In this document: positions 22,905-30,746 of the stretch, one piece after another | How positions within the stretch are numbered: position 1 is the first letter of the stretch | Layout: each line of letters opens with the position of its first letter | Origin: Pseudomonadota bacterium | GTDB taxonomy: Bacteria > Pseudomonadota > Gammaproteobacteria > Burkholderiales > Burkholderiaceae_D | Reading direction: 5' to 3' | Length of the DNA stretch: 30,746 bases | NCBI GenBank assembly: GCA_023422955.1 | Contig: JAFAGG010000087.1 | Location: 1 to 30,746, forward strand | The notes under the pieces: model-generated | The model's input: only the letters and a program-made list of their open reading frames with translations | What the model was told of the DNA's origin: nothing | Database searches by the model: none | Program-made: the position numbers and the translations under genes

Positions 22905-23722
22905 TGCTGAGAACACGGATCATCACGGCAGCCGTACTCCTGCTGATCCTGCTGGCAGTCTTGTACTCGGGAAGCATGATCGCCTTTTCCGTGGTGCTGG
23001 TCATTTTCTACGCAGGTGCGGCCTGGGAAAGCGCGCGCCTGTTCGGCAGTAAAAATCCTGTTCTTAGCGCGGCACTCTGGACCATCGTGTTTGCCATCGT
23101 GGTGGCGGGGCAGTATTTCGTCGCAATGGCTTTGCTGTTCGCCCTGTGTGCGGCGATCTGGGCGATACGCCTGGCGCCGACCTTGTATGTCGGTTTGCCG
23201 CCCTTGGGCGGTATCGGCAACCGACTTGTTTCCGGCATTTATGGCATTGCGCTGTTCGGCTGTTTCATGGCCATTGCCGTGCTATACCAGAGCGGCGCCG
23301 TCTATCTGCTGTCGGCGATGCTCGTCGTCTGGATCGCCGATGTCGGCGCCTATTTCGCGGGCAAGGCTTTTGGCAAGCGCAAGCTGGCGCCATCGATTTC
23401 GCCCGGCAAATCCTGGGAAGGCGCAATAGGCGGCTGGCTGGCAGTCTTGATAGGCGCCTATCTGGCGGCCGGCATGGGCGAGGGCGGGGCGACGCTTTTC
23501 TCGCGCGTGCATGAGAGCTGGGGCGGAGTAGGTATTTTTGGCGTGATGACGCTGCTGGTAGCGGCCAGCGTCGTCGGGGATTTGTTCGAGTCGCTGCTCA
23601 AGCGGCGCATAGGCATGAAGGACAGCAGCAATCTGCTTCCCGGGCATGGCGGCATACTTGATCGTGTGGACGCCCTGGTTCCGGTGTTGCCCCTGGCAGT
23701 GCTGCTCGAATGGTGGATATAG
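22904..23722 (+). CDS. cdsA: Phosphatidate cytidylyltransferase CdsA
   Basis: CdsA forms CDP-diacylglycerol from CTP and phosphatidic acid in the inner membrane, the branch point of phospholipid synthesis. The 272 residues are dominated by about seven to eight membrane helices. The family signature is complete near the C-terminus: SLLKRRIGMKDSSNLLPGHGG followed by ILDRVDAL, preceded by the conserved ISPGKSWEGAIGG and DLFES segments. The start overlaps the uppS stop by one base, and dxr follows within a few bases, so uppS, cdsA and dxr form a tightly coupled block linking isoprenoid and phospholipid supply. Confidence 0.97.
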   Translation: MLRTRIITAAVLLLILLAVLYSGSMIAFSVVLVIFYAGAAWESARLFGSKNPVLSAALWTIVFAIVVAGQYFVAMALLFALCAAIWAIRLAPTLYVGLPPLGGIGNRLVSGIYGIALFGCFMAIAVLYQSGAVYLLSAMLVVWIADVGAYFAGKAFGKRKLAPSISPGKSWEGAIGGWLAVLIGAYLAAGMGEGGATLFSRVHESWGGVGIFGVMTLLVAASVVGDLFESLLKRRIGMKDSSNLLPGHGGILDRVDALVPVLPLAVLLEWWI

Positions 23723-23733
23723 GTAGCTTGCAA

Positions 23734-24906
23734 ATGCAGCATATTACGATTCTGGGTGCGACGGGCTCGATTGGCATGTCGACGTTGGATGTGGTGGCGC
23801 GTCATCCGGAGCGATATGCGGTGTATGCGCTGACGGCGCACAATCGGGTCGAGGAACTGGCGCAGCAATGCGAACGCTTTCAGCCGGCTGTGGCCGTGGT
23901 CGGCACCGCGGAAGGCGCGCAAACCTTATCGCGTCTACTGGCTGAAAAAAAACTCAAAACCGAGGTCGCCTATGGTGAAGCGGCCTTGTGCGCCGTGACC
24001 AGCGATGCTCGCTGTGATGTCGTGATGGCCGCCATAGTCGGCGCGGCCGGCCTGGCGCCGACGCTGGCCGCAGCCCGTGCCGGCAAGAAGGTGCTGCTCG
24101 CGAACAAAGAGGCGCTGGTCATGTCGGGCCAGTTGTTCATGGATGCCATCGCCGCCAGTGGTGCGACCTTGCTCCCCATCGATAGTGAACACAATGCGAT
24201 CTTTCAGTGCCTGCCGCAGGGATATCGGCGCTTGCCGGAGCAGTTCGGCATCGCCAAGATTCTTCTTACCGCGTCGGGCGGCCCTTTCCTGAATCGGGCC
24301 ATCGATACCCTGGAAGACGTGACGCCGGAACAGGCGGTTGCGCATCCGAACTGGGTGATGGGCCGCAAGATTTCGGTCGATTCGGCCACCATGATGAACA
24401 AGGGCCTGGAAGTCATCGAAGCGCACTGGCTGTTCGGCGCATCGCCGGCCCAGATCGACGTCGTGATCCATCCGCAAAGCGTGATTCATTCCATGGTGTC
24501 TTACGTGGACGGTTCGGTGCTGGCGCAACTGGGTAATCCCGACATGCGTACACCGATCGCGCATGCGCTGGCATTTCCCGAGCGCATCGCCTCCGGGGTG
24601 GCGCCGGTGGACCTGGTCAGCATTGCGCAATTGCGTTTCGAAAGCCCTGACTACCTTCGTTTTCCCTGCCTGAAATTGGCGTATGATGCCCTGAACGCGG
24701 GCGGTACCGCTCCGGCGGTGCTGAACGCGGCGAACGAGGTCGCGGTGCAGGCTTTTCTCGATCGGCAAATAGGCTTTCGCATGATCGATCGCCTGATTGC
24801 CAACGTGATGGACAGAGTGCCCGCTACGCTGGCCAGCGATGTCGATGAATTGCTCGAGCAGGATAGACGTGCGCGTGAAACTGCTTATTCACTGATCGGT
24901 ACATGA
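23734..24906 (+). CDS. dxr: 1-deoxy-D-xylulose 5-phosphate reductoisomerase Dxr (IspC)
   Basis: Dxr converts DXP to 2-C-methyl-D-erythritol 4-phosphate with NADPH, the committed step of the MEP isoprenoid pathway. Starting at the ATG at 23734 gives MQHITILGATGSIG and 390 residues, aligning with the family start. An upstream in-frame ATG at 23710 lies inside cdsA and adds eight residues, so it is less likely. GATGSIG is the NADPH loop at 8-14. The metal ligands are Asp150 and Glu152 in IDSEHNAIFQ and Glu226 in NKGLE. The SGGPF loop at 181-185 and His204 in AHPNW complete the active site. Its stop overlaps the rseP ATG by four bases. Confidence 0.97.
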   Translation: MQHITILGATGSIGMSTLDVVARHPERYAVYALTAHNRVEELAQQCERFQPAVAVVGTAEGAQTLSRLLAEKKLKTEVAYGEAALCAVTSDARCDVVMAAIVGAAGLAPTLAAARAGKKVLLANKEALVMSGQLFMDAIAASGATLLPIDSEHNAIFQCLPQGYRRLPEQFGIAKILLTASGGPFLNRAIDTLEDVTPEQAVAHPNWVMGRKISVDSATMMNKGLEVIEAHWLFGASPAQIDVVIHPQSVIHSMVSYVDGSVLAQLGNPDMRTPIAHALAFPERIASGVAPVDLVSIAQLRFESPDYLRFPCLKLAYDALNAGGTAPAVLNAANEVAVQAFLDRQIGFRMIDRLIANVMDRVPATLASDVDELLEQDRRARETAYSLIGT

Positions 24907-26273
24907 TGTTGATACAGACCGTGTTTTATTTCCTGGTTGTGCTGGCCGTGCTGATTATCGTGCACGAGCTGGGGCATTACTGGGTGGCGCGCTGGTGCAA
25001 TGTGAAGGTGCTGCGCTTTTCGGTCGGCATGGGCAAGGTCGTATTCTCCCGCCGCATCGGTCCCGATCAGACCGAGTGGGCCATTTCGGCATTGCCTTTG
25101 GGCGGTTACGTAAAAATGCTGGATGCGCGCGAAGGCGATCTGAGCGGCATTGCGCCTGAAGACATGCAACGCGAATTCACGCGGCAGTCGGTATGGAAGC
25201 GTATCGCCATCGTGGCGGCAGGGCCGCTGGCCAATTTTCTGCTCGCCATCCTGATCTTTTTCGGACTGTACAGTTACGGCATGCCCGAGCCTGTGGCCAA
25301 GCTGCGCGCGGCCCCCGAGCACAGCGTCGCCTACCAGATGGGCGTGCGCGGCGGAGAGCTGGTGACGGCGGTAAATGGCGAGCCGGTGGCAGCCTGGTCG
25401 GAATTGCGCTGGAAAGTGCTGGGTTCGCTGGTAGATGGCCGTGACGTTGAATTGCAGGTGCAGCGCAGCGGCGAACCTTCCTCCACCCACTCCGGCGAAC
25501 GCATAGTGCTGCCTGCCAGCGCCGTGTCGCCCAATGAACTCGAAGGCGATTTTCTCGGCAAGCTGGGACTGGATATCGCGCGTCCACGGGCGGTGCTCGG
25601 CCGCCTGATGCCTGACGGTCCGGCGGAGAAGGCAGGGCTGCGCACCGGGGATGTCATCCTGAGCGCGGATGGAAAACCTGTGCTGGACAGCAGGGCCTTG
25701 GTCGAGTCGATCCGTGCCTCGGCCGGCAAGGCCATGGTACTTGAAGGCGTGGATGCGCAAGGCGGCGCATTCACTACCACTGTTATTCCGCAGGCGGAAG
25801 TGGCCGAGGGCGGCCAGACTATAGGGCGCATCCAGGCCGAGCTGCCGCAAATGCCGGAGATGGGCGTGATACGCGCTACCCCGCTTGCCGCGCTGGGAAA
25901 TGCTATCGGCAAAACCTGGGATACCAGCGTGCTGACCCTGAAGATGCTGGGCAAGATGCTGATCGGCGAAGCCTCGCTGAAGAATATTACCGGCCCGATC
26001 ACGATTGCCGATTATGCAGGACAAACCGCGCGTATCGGCATGATCAGCTTCCTCAGCTTCATCGCTTTCGTCAGCATCAGCCTGGGAATAATGAATTTGC
26101 TTCCCATTCCGGTGCTGGATGGCGGTCATTTACTGTACTATTCTGTGGAAATATTAACCGGGCGTCCCGTCTCCGAACGGTTCGGCGAGATTGCCCAGCG
26201 CGCAGGCATAGGCGTACTGATGGCTCTGATGGGAGTGGCCGTATTTAATGACATAGTGCGCCTGTTGTCGTAA
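24903..26273 (+). CDS. rseP: Site-2 zinc metalloprotease RseP
   Basis: RseP cleaves membrane-spanning regulators such as anti-sigma-E factor RseA and remnant signal peptides inside the inner membrane. The 456-residue protein has HELGH at 21-25 (zinc ligands His21 and His25, catalytic Glu22) within the first membrane helix, two periplasmic PDZ domains in the middle (the second includes GPAEKAGLRTGDVIL), and a C-terminal membrane part with NLLPIPVLDGGH, whose Asp406 is the third zinc ligand. The ATG overlaps the dxr stop; a second ATG three bases later is an equivalent choice. Placement before bamA, skp and lpxD matches the sigma-E-linked envelope cluster of proteobacteria. Confidence 0.97.
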   Translation: MMLIQTVFYFLVVLAVLIIVHELGHYWVARWCNVKVLRFSVGMGKVVFSRRIGPDQTEWAISALPLGGYVKMLDAREGDLSGIAPEDMQREFTRQSVWKRIAIVAAGPLANFLLAILIFFGLYSYGMPEPVAKLRAAPEHSVAYQMGVRGGELVTAVNGEPVAAWSELRWKVLGSLVDGRDVELQVQRSGEPSSTHSGERIVLPASAVSPNELEGDFLGKLGLDIARPRAVLGRLMPDGPAEKAGLRTGDVILSADGKPVLDSRALVESIRASAGKAMVLEGVDAQGGAFTTTVIPQAEVAEGGQTIGRIQAELPQMPEMGVIRATPLAALGNAIGKTWDTSVLTLKMLGKMLIGEASLKNITGPITIADYAGQTARIGMISFLSFIAFVSISLGIMNLLPIPVLDGGHLLYYSVEILTGRPVSERFGEIAQRAGIGVLMALMGVAVFNDIVRLLS

Positions 26274-26321
26274 CATTCGTCGTTGCCTCAGCCTGCTTTC
26301 AGCATTCGACTATAACAACCA

Positions 26322-28640
26322 ATGAAATTACATCGCGCGCATCTACTGGCCTCGGTTTGCTTTTCTGTTGCCGCTTTCGCTTCCTCTCCCGCCTTTGCAG
26401 TCGATCCCTTTGCCGTGAAAGACATCCGGGTCGAGGGCATACAGCGTATCGACGCGGGTACCGTTTTCAGTTATCTGCCGGTCCGTGTCGGGGAAACCTT
26501 CACCGATGAAAAAGGCGCGGCGGCGATTCGCGCCTTGTATGCAACCGGCTTCTTCAATAACGTAAGGGTTGAAGCCGAAGGCGACATTCTGGTGGTCGTG
26601 GTGGAAGAACGGCCCGCCATCGCCGACGTGGAATTCTCCGGCACCCGTGAATTCGACAAGGAAATGCTGGCCTCGACGCTGAAAGCGGTGGGCATTGCCG
26701 AGTCACGGATTTATGACAGGGCGCTGCTGGATCGGGCCGAACAGGAAATCAAGAATCTGTATCTGGCACGCGGCATGTATGGCGTGGAGGTGAATACCAC
26801 TGTCACGCCGCTGGAGCGCAATCGCGTCAATGTCCAGTTTGCGATCGATGAGGGCGAGGTGTCGCGCATACGCGAGATCACCATCATCGGCAACGATGCA
26901 TTCTCCGACAAGGAGTTGCGGGCGCAGATGAAGTCGACCACGCCAGGCTGGTTTACCTGGTTCTCGAAAGCGGATCGCTATTCGCGCCAGCAGCTCAATG
27001 CCGACGCGGAAGCCCTGCGCTCCTTCTATCTGGATCAGGGTTATCTGGAGATGGAGGTGGAATCGACGCAGGTCACCATCTCTCCCGATCGCCGCGACAT
27101 CCATGTCACGATCAACGTTCGTGAGGGCGATAAATTCACCGTCTCCAATGTCCGGCTGGTCGGCGATATGCTGGGCCGTGACGAGGAACTGGCGGCGCTG
27201 GTTACACTGAAAAAAGGCGATGTCTATTCGGGACGTAAACTGACCGAAAGCACGCGCGAGATTTCCGAGCGCATGGGCAACTTCGGCTATGCCTTTGCCA
27301 ACGTTAATGCCAATCCGGAAATCAATCGCGAAACCAAGGAAGTCGCTTTCACGATTTTCGTGGACCCGGGCAAGCGCGTGTATGTACGGCGCATCAATAT
27401 CGCCGGGAATACCAAGACCCACGATGAAGTGATACGGCGTGAATTGCGCCAGTTCGAAAACTCCTGGTACGACAATGAAAAGATCCGCCTGTCGCGGGAT
27501 CGGGTCGACCGCCTCGGCTACTTCGAACAAGTGGGCGTGGAAACGCCGGAAGTACCGGGCACTAGCGATCAGGTCGATCTGAATTTGTCGGTCACGGAAA
27601 GACCCACCGGCAACATCATGCTGGGTATCGGTTATTCCAGTACCGACCGCGTGACGCTGACCGGTTCCATCCAGCAGTCCAACGTATTCGGTACCGGCAA
27701 GTCGGTCGGTATCGATCTCAATACCAGCAAGAGCAATCGCGTCGCCGTGGTGTCCTTCGTCGATCCGTACTTTACGGATGACGGCGTCAGTATTTCCTAT
27801 GACGTGTTCCAGCGCACCACGCGCCCGCCTGAAATCAATACTGGCGATTACCGCATCGAGACTGCCGGGGGCAATGTAAGACTGGGCGTACCCTTTACCG
27901 AGCTGGACCGCGTGTTCTTCGGTATCGGTGTCGAGCAAACTGAAGTTCAGACCTTTGACGATGGTTTAAGAGCTAGTCCACGAGCTTATCAGGAGTACGT
28001 TGACCAGTTCGGTGCGAACAATTTTGCCAAGACCACCTCCGTTCCGCTGACGGTTGCCTGGGCCCGAGACAGCCGCGACAGCGCCCTGGCGCCGACGCGC
28101 GGACGTTATCAGCGTGCCAACCTGGAGGTGGGCGCTTTCTCGGATCTGCAGTATTATCGTGCCACCTATCAGCATCAGTACTTCATGCCCTTGTTCGGCA
28201 GCAGCACGCTGGCCTTGAACGGCGAACTGAATTACGGCCGCGGACTGAGCGGCAAGCCTTATCCGGTATTCAAGAACTTCTATGCGGGCGGCATCGGTTC
28301 CGTGCGCGGCTATCGCGGCTCCTCGCTATCGGTGAACCCGGTGGCAGGCGAAGATCCGATCGGCGGTCAGTCTCGCATCATCATGAATGCGGAATTGCAG
28401 TTCCCCTTCCCGGGCGGTGGGCCGGATAGGACCTTGCGCTGGTTCACCTTTGTGGATGGCGGCCAGGTATTCAGGGACGGCGAAAAGATGGGAGTGAGCG
28501 ACTTGCGCTATTCTTACGGCTTGGGCATCAGCTGGTTGTCGCCTATCGGGCCGCTCAAGCTCAGCCTGGCTCGTCCGATCAATGAACATCCGAATGATAG
28601 ATTGCAAGCTTTCCAGTTCCAGATCGGAACCGGGTTCTGA
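26322..28640 (+). CDS. bamA: Outer-membrane protein assembly factor BamA
   Basis: BamA folds and inserts beta-barrel proteins into the outer membrane. The 772 residues start with a signal peptide ending at AFA near residue 26. Five POTRA domains follow (about 28-430, starting FAVKDIRVEGIQRI), then a 16-strand barrel. The conserved loop-6 motif VRGY is at 661-664, and the chain ends in Phe within FQIGTGF, the C-terminal signature recognised by the BAM machine itself. The ATG lacks a clear Shine-Dalgarno. rseP ends 48 bases upstream; skp follows after 33 bases. I saw no convincing sigma-E promoter directly ahead. Confidence 0.98.
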   Translation: MKLHRAHLLASVCFSVAAFASSPAFAVDPFAVKDIRVEGIQRIDAGTVFSYLPVRVGETFTDEKGAAAIRALYATGFFNNVRVEAEGDILVVVVEERPAIADVEFSGTREFDKEMLASTLKAVGIAESRIYDRALLDRAEQEIKNLYLARGMYGVEVNTTVTPLERNRVNVQFAIDEGEVSRIREITIIGNDAFSDKELRAQMKSTTPGWFTWFSKADRYSRQQLNADAEALRSFYLDQGYLEMEVESTQVTISPDRRDIHVTINVREGDKFTVSNVRLVGDMLGRDEELAALVTLKKGDVYSGRKLTESTREISERMGNFGYAFANVNANPEINRETKEVAFTIFVDPGKRVYVRRINIAGNTKTHDEVIRRELRQFENSWYDNEKIRLSRDRVDRLGYFEQVGVETPEVPGTSDQVDLNLSVTERPTGNIMLGIGYSSTDRVTLTGSIQQSNVFGTGKSVGIDLNTSKSNRVAVVSFVDPYFTDDGVSISYDVFQRTTRPPEINTGDYRIETAGGNVRLGVPFTELDRVFFGIGVEQTEVQTFDDGLRASPRAYQEYVDQFGANNFAKTTSVPLTVAWARDSRDSALAPTRGRYQRANLEVGAFSDLQYYRATYQHQYFMPLFGSSTLALNGELNYGRGLSGKPYPVFKNFYAGGIGSVRGYRGSSLSVNPVAGEDPIGGQSRIIMNAELQFPFPGGGPDRTLRWFTFVDGGQVFRDGEKMGVSDLRYSYGLGISWLSPIGPLKLSLARPINEHPNDRLQAFQFQIGTGF

Positions 28641-28673
28641 TGATTTAATTATTTTTGGCAGGTTTGGCAGATC

Positions 28674-29204
28674 ATGGTGTTGAAGTCCTTATTCATGTCT
28701 TGGAGTCCAGCGAAGTTCGTTTTGCTGGCTATCGTTTCACTCCTGATGCTTCCGTCTTCGCAGGCTCAGGAATTGCGCATCGGCGTGGTCAATGTGGATC
28801 GCGTGTTCAGGGAGGCGACCCCTGCCAAGGCGGCGACCGCCAGAATCGAACAGGAGTTTTCCCGGCGCGAGAAAGATTTGCAAGACCTGGCAGCCCGCCT
28901 GAAAACGCGTGCCGATGATTTCGACAAGAATGCGCACATTCTGTCCGAGTCGGAACGCATGAAGCGCCAGCGCGAACTGAGTGAAATTGACAAGGAGTTC
29001 CAGCGCAAGCAGCGGGAGTTCCGCGAAGATCTGAGCCAGAAGCGCAATGAAGAAATCGCTGCCATGCAGGAGCGGGTGTTGAAGGTCATACGCCAGATCG
29101 GCGAAGCGGAAAAATACGACATGATTCTGCAGGAAGCCATTTACGTAAGTCCACGTGCCGATATTACGGAAAAGGTAATCAAGGCCCTGAACACGAGCAA
29201 ATAA
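28674..29204 (+). CDS. skp: Periplasmic OmpH/Skp-family chaperone
   Basis: Skp holds unfolded outer-membrane proteins in the periplasm and delivers them to BamA. The 176-residue precursor has an N-terminal hydrophobic segment (FVLLAIVSLLMLPSSQAQ) with a cleavage site near residue 32, then LRIGVVNVDRVF and a long charged alpha-helical region (about 45-140) forming the tentacles, with REDLSQKRNEEI typical of the OmpH family. The C-terminal part returns to a short beta segment (YDMILQEAIYVS). The ATG at 28674 gives the longest version; an ATG at 28695 is possible. Context between bamA and lpxD is standard. Confidence 0.95.
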   Translation: MVLKSLFMSWSPAKFVLLAIVSLLMLPSSQAQELRIGVVNVDRVFREATPAKAATARIEQEFSRREKDLQDLAARLKTRADDFDKNAHILSESERMKRQRELSEIDKEFQRKQREFREDLSQKRNEEIAAMQERVLKVIRQIGEAEKYDMILQEAIYVSPRADITEKVIKALNTSK

Positions 29205-29276
29205 GTTTTTTTACATGAGGACTTCTGGCGAAACCGCACAGGTTGATGCCGCAGCCCTTCCAAAGCAATTGCCACG

Positions 29277-30353
29277 ATGATGCAGTCTGATAAACATGTA
29301 AGCCTGGGCGAGCTGGTGTCCCGATTCGGCGGCCAATTGCAAGGAGATCCGGAGATTGCAGTGGCCGGTATCGCCCCGCTCGATGCTGCAGATAAACGGC
29401 ATCTGAGTTTCCTGTCCAATCCCAAGCTGCGCTCCAAGGCGGAAAATTCCAGCGCAGCGGCCCTGATATTGAAGGCGGCCGACAGCGAGGCGATAGGGAC
29501 GGCTTACGGCGGAGCGCGCATCATCACCGCCAATCCTTATGCTTATTTCGCCCGTGTCGCGCAGCATTTCTTTGCCTTGCATTCGCCTCCCGTCGTACCC
29601 GGCATTCACCCGTCGGCGGCGGTGGAGCCTTCCGCCAAAGTGGCTGCCAGCGCAAGCATAGGTCCTCACGTTACGATTGAAGCCGGTGCGGTCATCGGCG
29701 AGCATTGCCGCATCGATGCAGGCTGCTTCATCGGTCGCGATGCCGAAGTGGGCGAAGGCACGCATTTTCATGCGAATGTCACTTTTCATACGGGATGCCG
29801 CATCGGTCGCAACGGCATCATCCATTCCGGTGCTGTGATAGGCGCCGATGGATTCGGTTTCGCCAATGAAGGCGGCGCCTGGATAAAGATTCCGCAGACC
29901 GGCCGCGTGCTGATCGGGGATGATGTCGATATCGGTGCCAATACCTCGGTCGATCGCGGCGCGCTCGACGATACCGTCATCGAAGACGGCGTCAAGCTCG
30001 ACAATCAGATACAGATCGGGCATAACTGCCATATCGGCGCGCATACCGCGATGGCCGGCTGCGTCGGTGTAGCCGGCAGCGCCCGGATAGGCAAGCACTG
30101 CACCTTCGGCGGAGCGGCCATGGTGCTGGGGCATCTGACCATCGCGGACAATGTGCACGTGTCTTCCGGCAGCCTGGTTTCACGTTCCTTGCCTGAGCCT
30201 GGTCAGTACACCGGTTTCTACCCCTTGGCAAAAAATGCGGACTGGGAAAAGTCCGCTGTCATTGTGCGCAATCTCGGAACAATGCGTGAGAAAATCCGGG
30301 AAATGGAAAAAACGATAAAATTGCTTCTTCAACAAAACGATGAACAGTCCTGA
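29277..30353 (+). CDS. lpxD: UDP-3-O-(3-hydroxyacyl)glucosamine N-acyltransferase LpxD
   Basis: LpxD adds the N-linked hydroxyacyl chain from acyl-ACP to UDP-3-O-acylglucosamine, the third step of lipid A synthesis. The 358 residues comprise an N-terminal uridine-binding domain (about 1-105), a left-handed beta-helix of hexapeptide repeats (about 106-310) and a C-terminal helix ending in KTIKLLLQQ. The catalytic His249 lies in QIQIGHNCHIG, and the GADGFGFANEGGAW segment at 189-202 is a family hallmark. Seventy-two bases separate it from skp. Two ATG codons are adjacent at the start with little Shine-Dalgarno. Its 3' end overlaps a possible upstream fabZ start by 14 bases. Confidence 0.97.
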   Translation: MMQSDKHVSLGELVSRFGGQLQGDPEIAVAGIAPLDAADKRHLSFLSNPKLRSKAENSSAAALILKAADSEAIGTAYGGARIITANPYAYFARVAQHFFALHSPPVVPGIHPSAAVEPSAKVAASASIGPHVTIEAGAVIGEHCRIDAGCFIGRDAEVGEGTHFHANVTFHTGCRIGRNGIIHSGAVIGADGFGFANEGGAWIKIPQTGRVLIGDDVDIGANTSVDRGALDDTVIEDGVKLDNQIQIGHNCHIGAHTAMAGCVGVAGSARIGKHCTFGGAAMVLGHLTIADNVHVSSGSLVSRSLPEPGQYTGFYPLAKNADWEKSAVIVRNLGTMREKIREMEKTIKLLLQQNDEQS

Positions 30354-30369
30354 AATTACCCAACTCAAA
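30340..30369 (+). repeat. First unit of a 30-base in-frame tandem duplication at the fabZ start
   Basis: Bases 30340-30369 and 30370-30399 match at 22 of 30 positions, including the identical ATGAACAGTC. The encoded decapeptides are MNSPEITQLK and MNSLDINQIK, identical at six positions with two conservative changes. Both are in the fabZ frame, so the gene has two nearly equal starts ten codons apart. Confidence 0.6.
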
Positions 30370-30746
30370 ATGAACAGTCTCGATATCAACCAGATCAAGC
30401 AGTATTTACCGCATCGTTACCCGCTGCTGCTGGTGGATCGGGTACTGCATTGGGAATCGGGCAAGAAGATTACCGCCATCAAGAACGTGACCGTGAACGA
30501 GGAATTTTTCAACGGCCATTTCCCTCATAAGCCGGTCATGCCCGGCGTGCTGATGATCGAAGCGTTGGCGCAAACGGCTGCCTTGCTGTCTTTCCTGACG
30601 CTGGATCAGAAGCCGGACGACAATGCGATCGTCTATTTCGTCGGCATAGACGGCGCGCGTTTCAAGCGTCCGGTGGAGCCGGGCGATCAGTTGAAGATGG
30701 AAGTGGAAATCCTGCGCGTGGCACGCGGCATCTGGAAATACAAGGC
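30370..30746 (+). CDS. fabZ: 3-hydroxyacyl-[acyl-carrier-protein] dehydratase FabZ (partial, 3' end beyond window)
   Basis: FabZ dehydrates 3-hydroxyacyl-ACP in fatty acid synthesis and competes with lipid A synthesis for hydroxymyristoyl-ACP, which explains its place after lpxD. The visible 125 residues form most of the hot-dog fold: MNSLDINQIKQYLPHRYPLL at the start, catalytic His50 in FNGHFPHKPVMPG, Glu64 in MIEALAQTAALL, and FKRPVEPGDQL. The window ends within the last quarter. The ATG at 30370 gives the family-like N-terminus; an in-frame ATG at 30340, overlapping lpxD, would add ten residues that look like a duplicate of the normal N-terminus. Neither start has a clear Shine-Dalgarno. 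Confidence 0.96.
   Translation, partial: MNSLDINQIKQYLPHRYPLLLVDRVLHWESGKKITAIKNVTVNEEFFNGHFPHKPVMPGVLMIEALAQTAALLSFLTLDQKPDDNAIVYFVGIDGARFKRPVEPGDQLKMEVEILRVARGIWKYK

Noticed and set aside
24885..26129. 414-codon minus-strand open frame opposite rseP
   Set aside because: Antisense shadow of rseP with low-complexity composition and no start signal.
26274..26321. Sigma-E-type promoter directly before bamA
   Set aside because: No GGAACTT-like -35 with a TCTGA-like -10 was found; a TATAAC near 26311 lacks a correctly spaced -35.
1..30746. CRISPR arrays, tRNA or rRNA genes, prophage, toxin-antitoxin or defence systems
   Set aside because: No regularly spaced repeats, cloverleaf or rRNA signatures, or relevant protein motifs were seen on either strand.

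Overview
The window is an ordinary stretch of core chromosome from a betaproteobacterium, most likely Burkholderiales, family Oxalobacteraceae (a Herminiimonas or Janthinobacterium relative). This placement is inferred from gene content, gene order and protein sequence style, not from a database search. Coding density is high, and the only mobile DNA seen is the tail of an IS481-family transposase gene at the left edge.

Layout. (1) 1-222: transposase 3' end, then a short perfect inverted repeat. (2) 223-4962, minus strand: one compact unit read dapC - dapD - pilU-like ATPase - yffB (ArsC/Spx-like) - dapE. Its last three genes are joined by 4-base stop/start overlaps. It holds the succinylase-branch steps of lysine/diaminopimelate synthesis plus a type IV pilus motor gene. 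(3) 5242-8769, plus: smc, divergent from dapC. (4) 8775-8987, minus: an unrecognised 70-residue protein. (5) 8988-9558: the only long gene-poor stretch, with candidate promoters, a small direct repeat and a possible 31-codon leader ORF that overlaps the zipA start. (6) 9559-14182, plus: zipA - ligA - galU - def, tightly packed. (7) 14269-18477, minus: map - glnD - RluF-like pseudouridine synthase. (8) 18764-30746, plus: rpsB - tsf - pyrH - frr - uppS - cdsA - dxr - rseP - bamA - skp/ompH - lpxD - fabZ, the classical translation, isoprenoid, phospholipid, outer-membrane and lipid A cluster. fabZ is cut by the window end.

The genes cover envelope growth: DAP for peptidoglycan, undecaprenyl phosphate carrier, CDP-diacylglycerol, UDP-glucose, lipid A acylation, outer-membrane protein assembly and its periplasmic chaperone. 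They also cover chromosome and division functions (SMC, ZipA, LigA) and translation (S2, EF-Ts, RRF, MetAP, peptide deformylase, a ribosomal pseudouridine synthase).

I found no convincing undescribed multi-gene system. The points most worth a second look are small: an in-frame 10-codon tandem duplication at the fabZ start, a palindrome repeated around the rpsB promoter and present in near-complete form at the dapC promoter, a structured rpsB leader, the short ORF coupled to zipA, the 70-residue orphan, and the pilus motor gene inside the dap operon.
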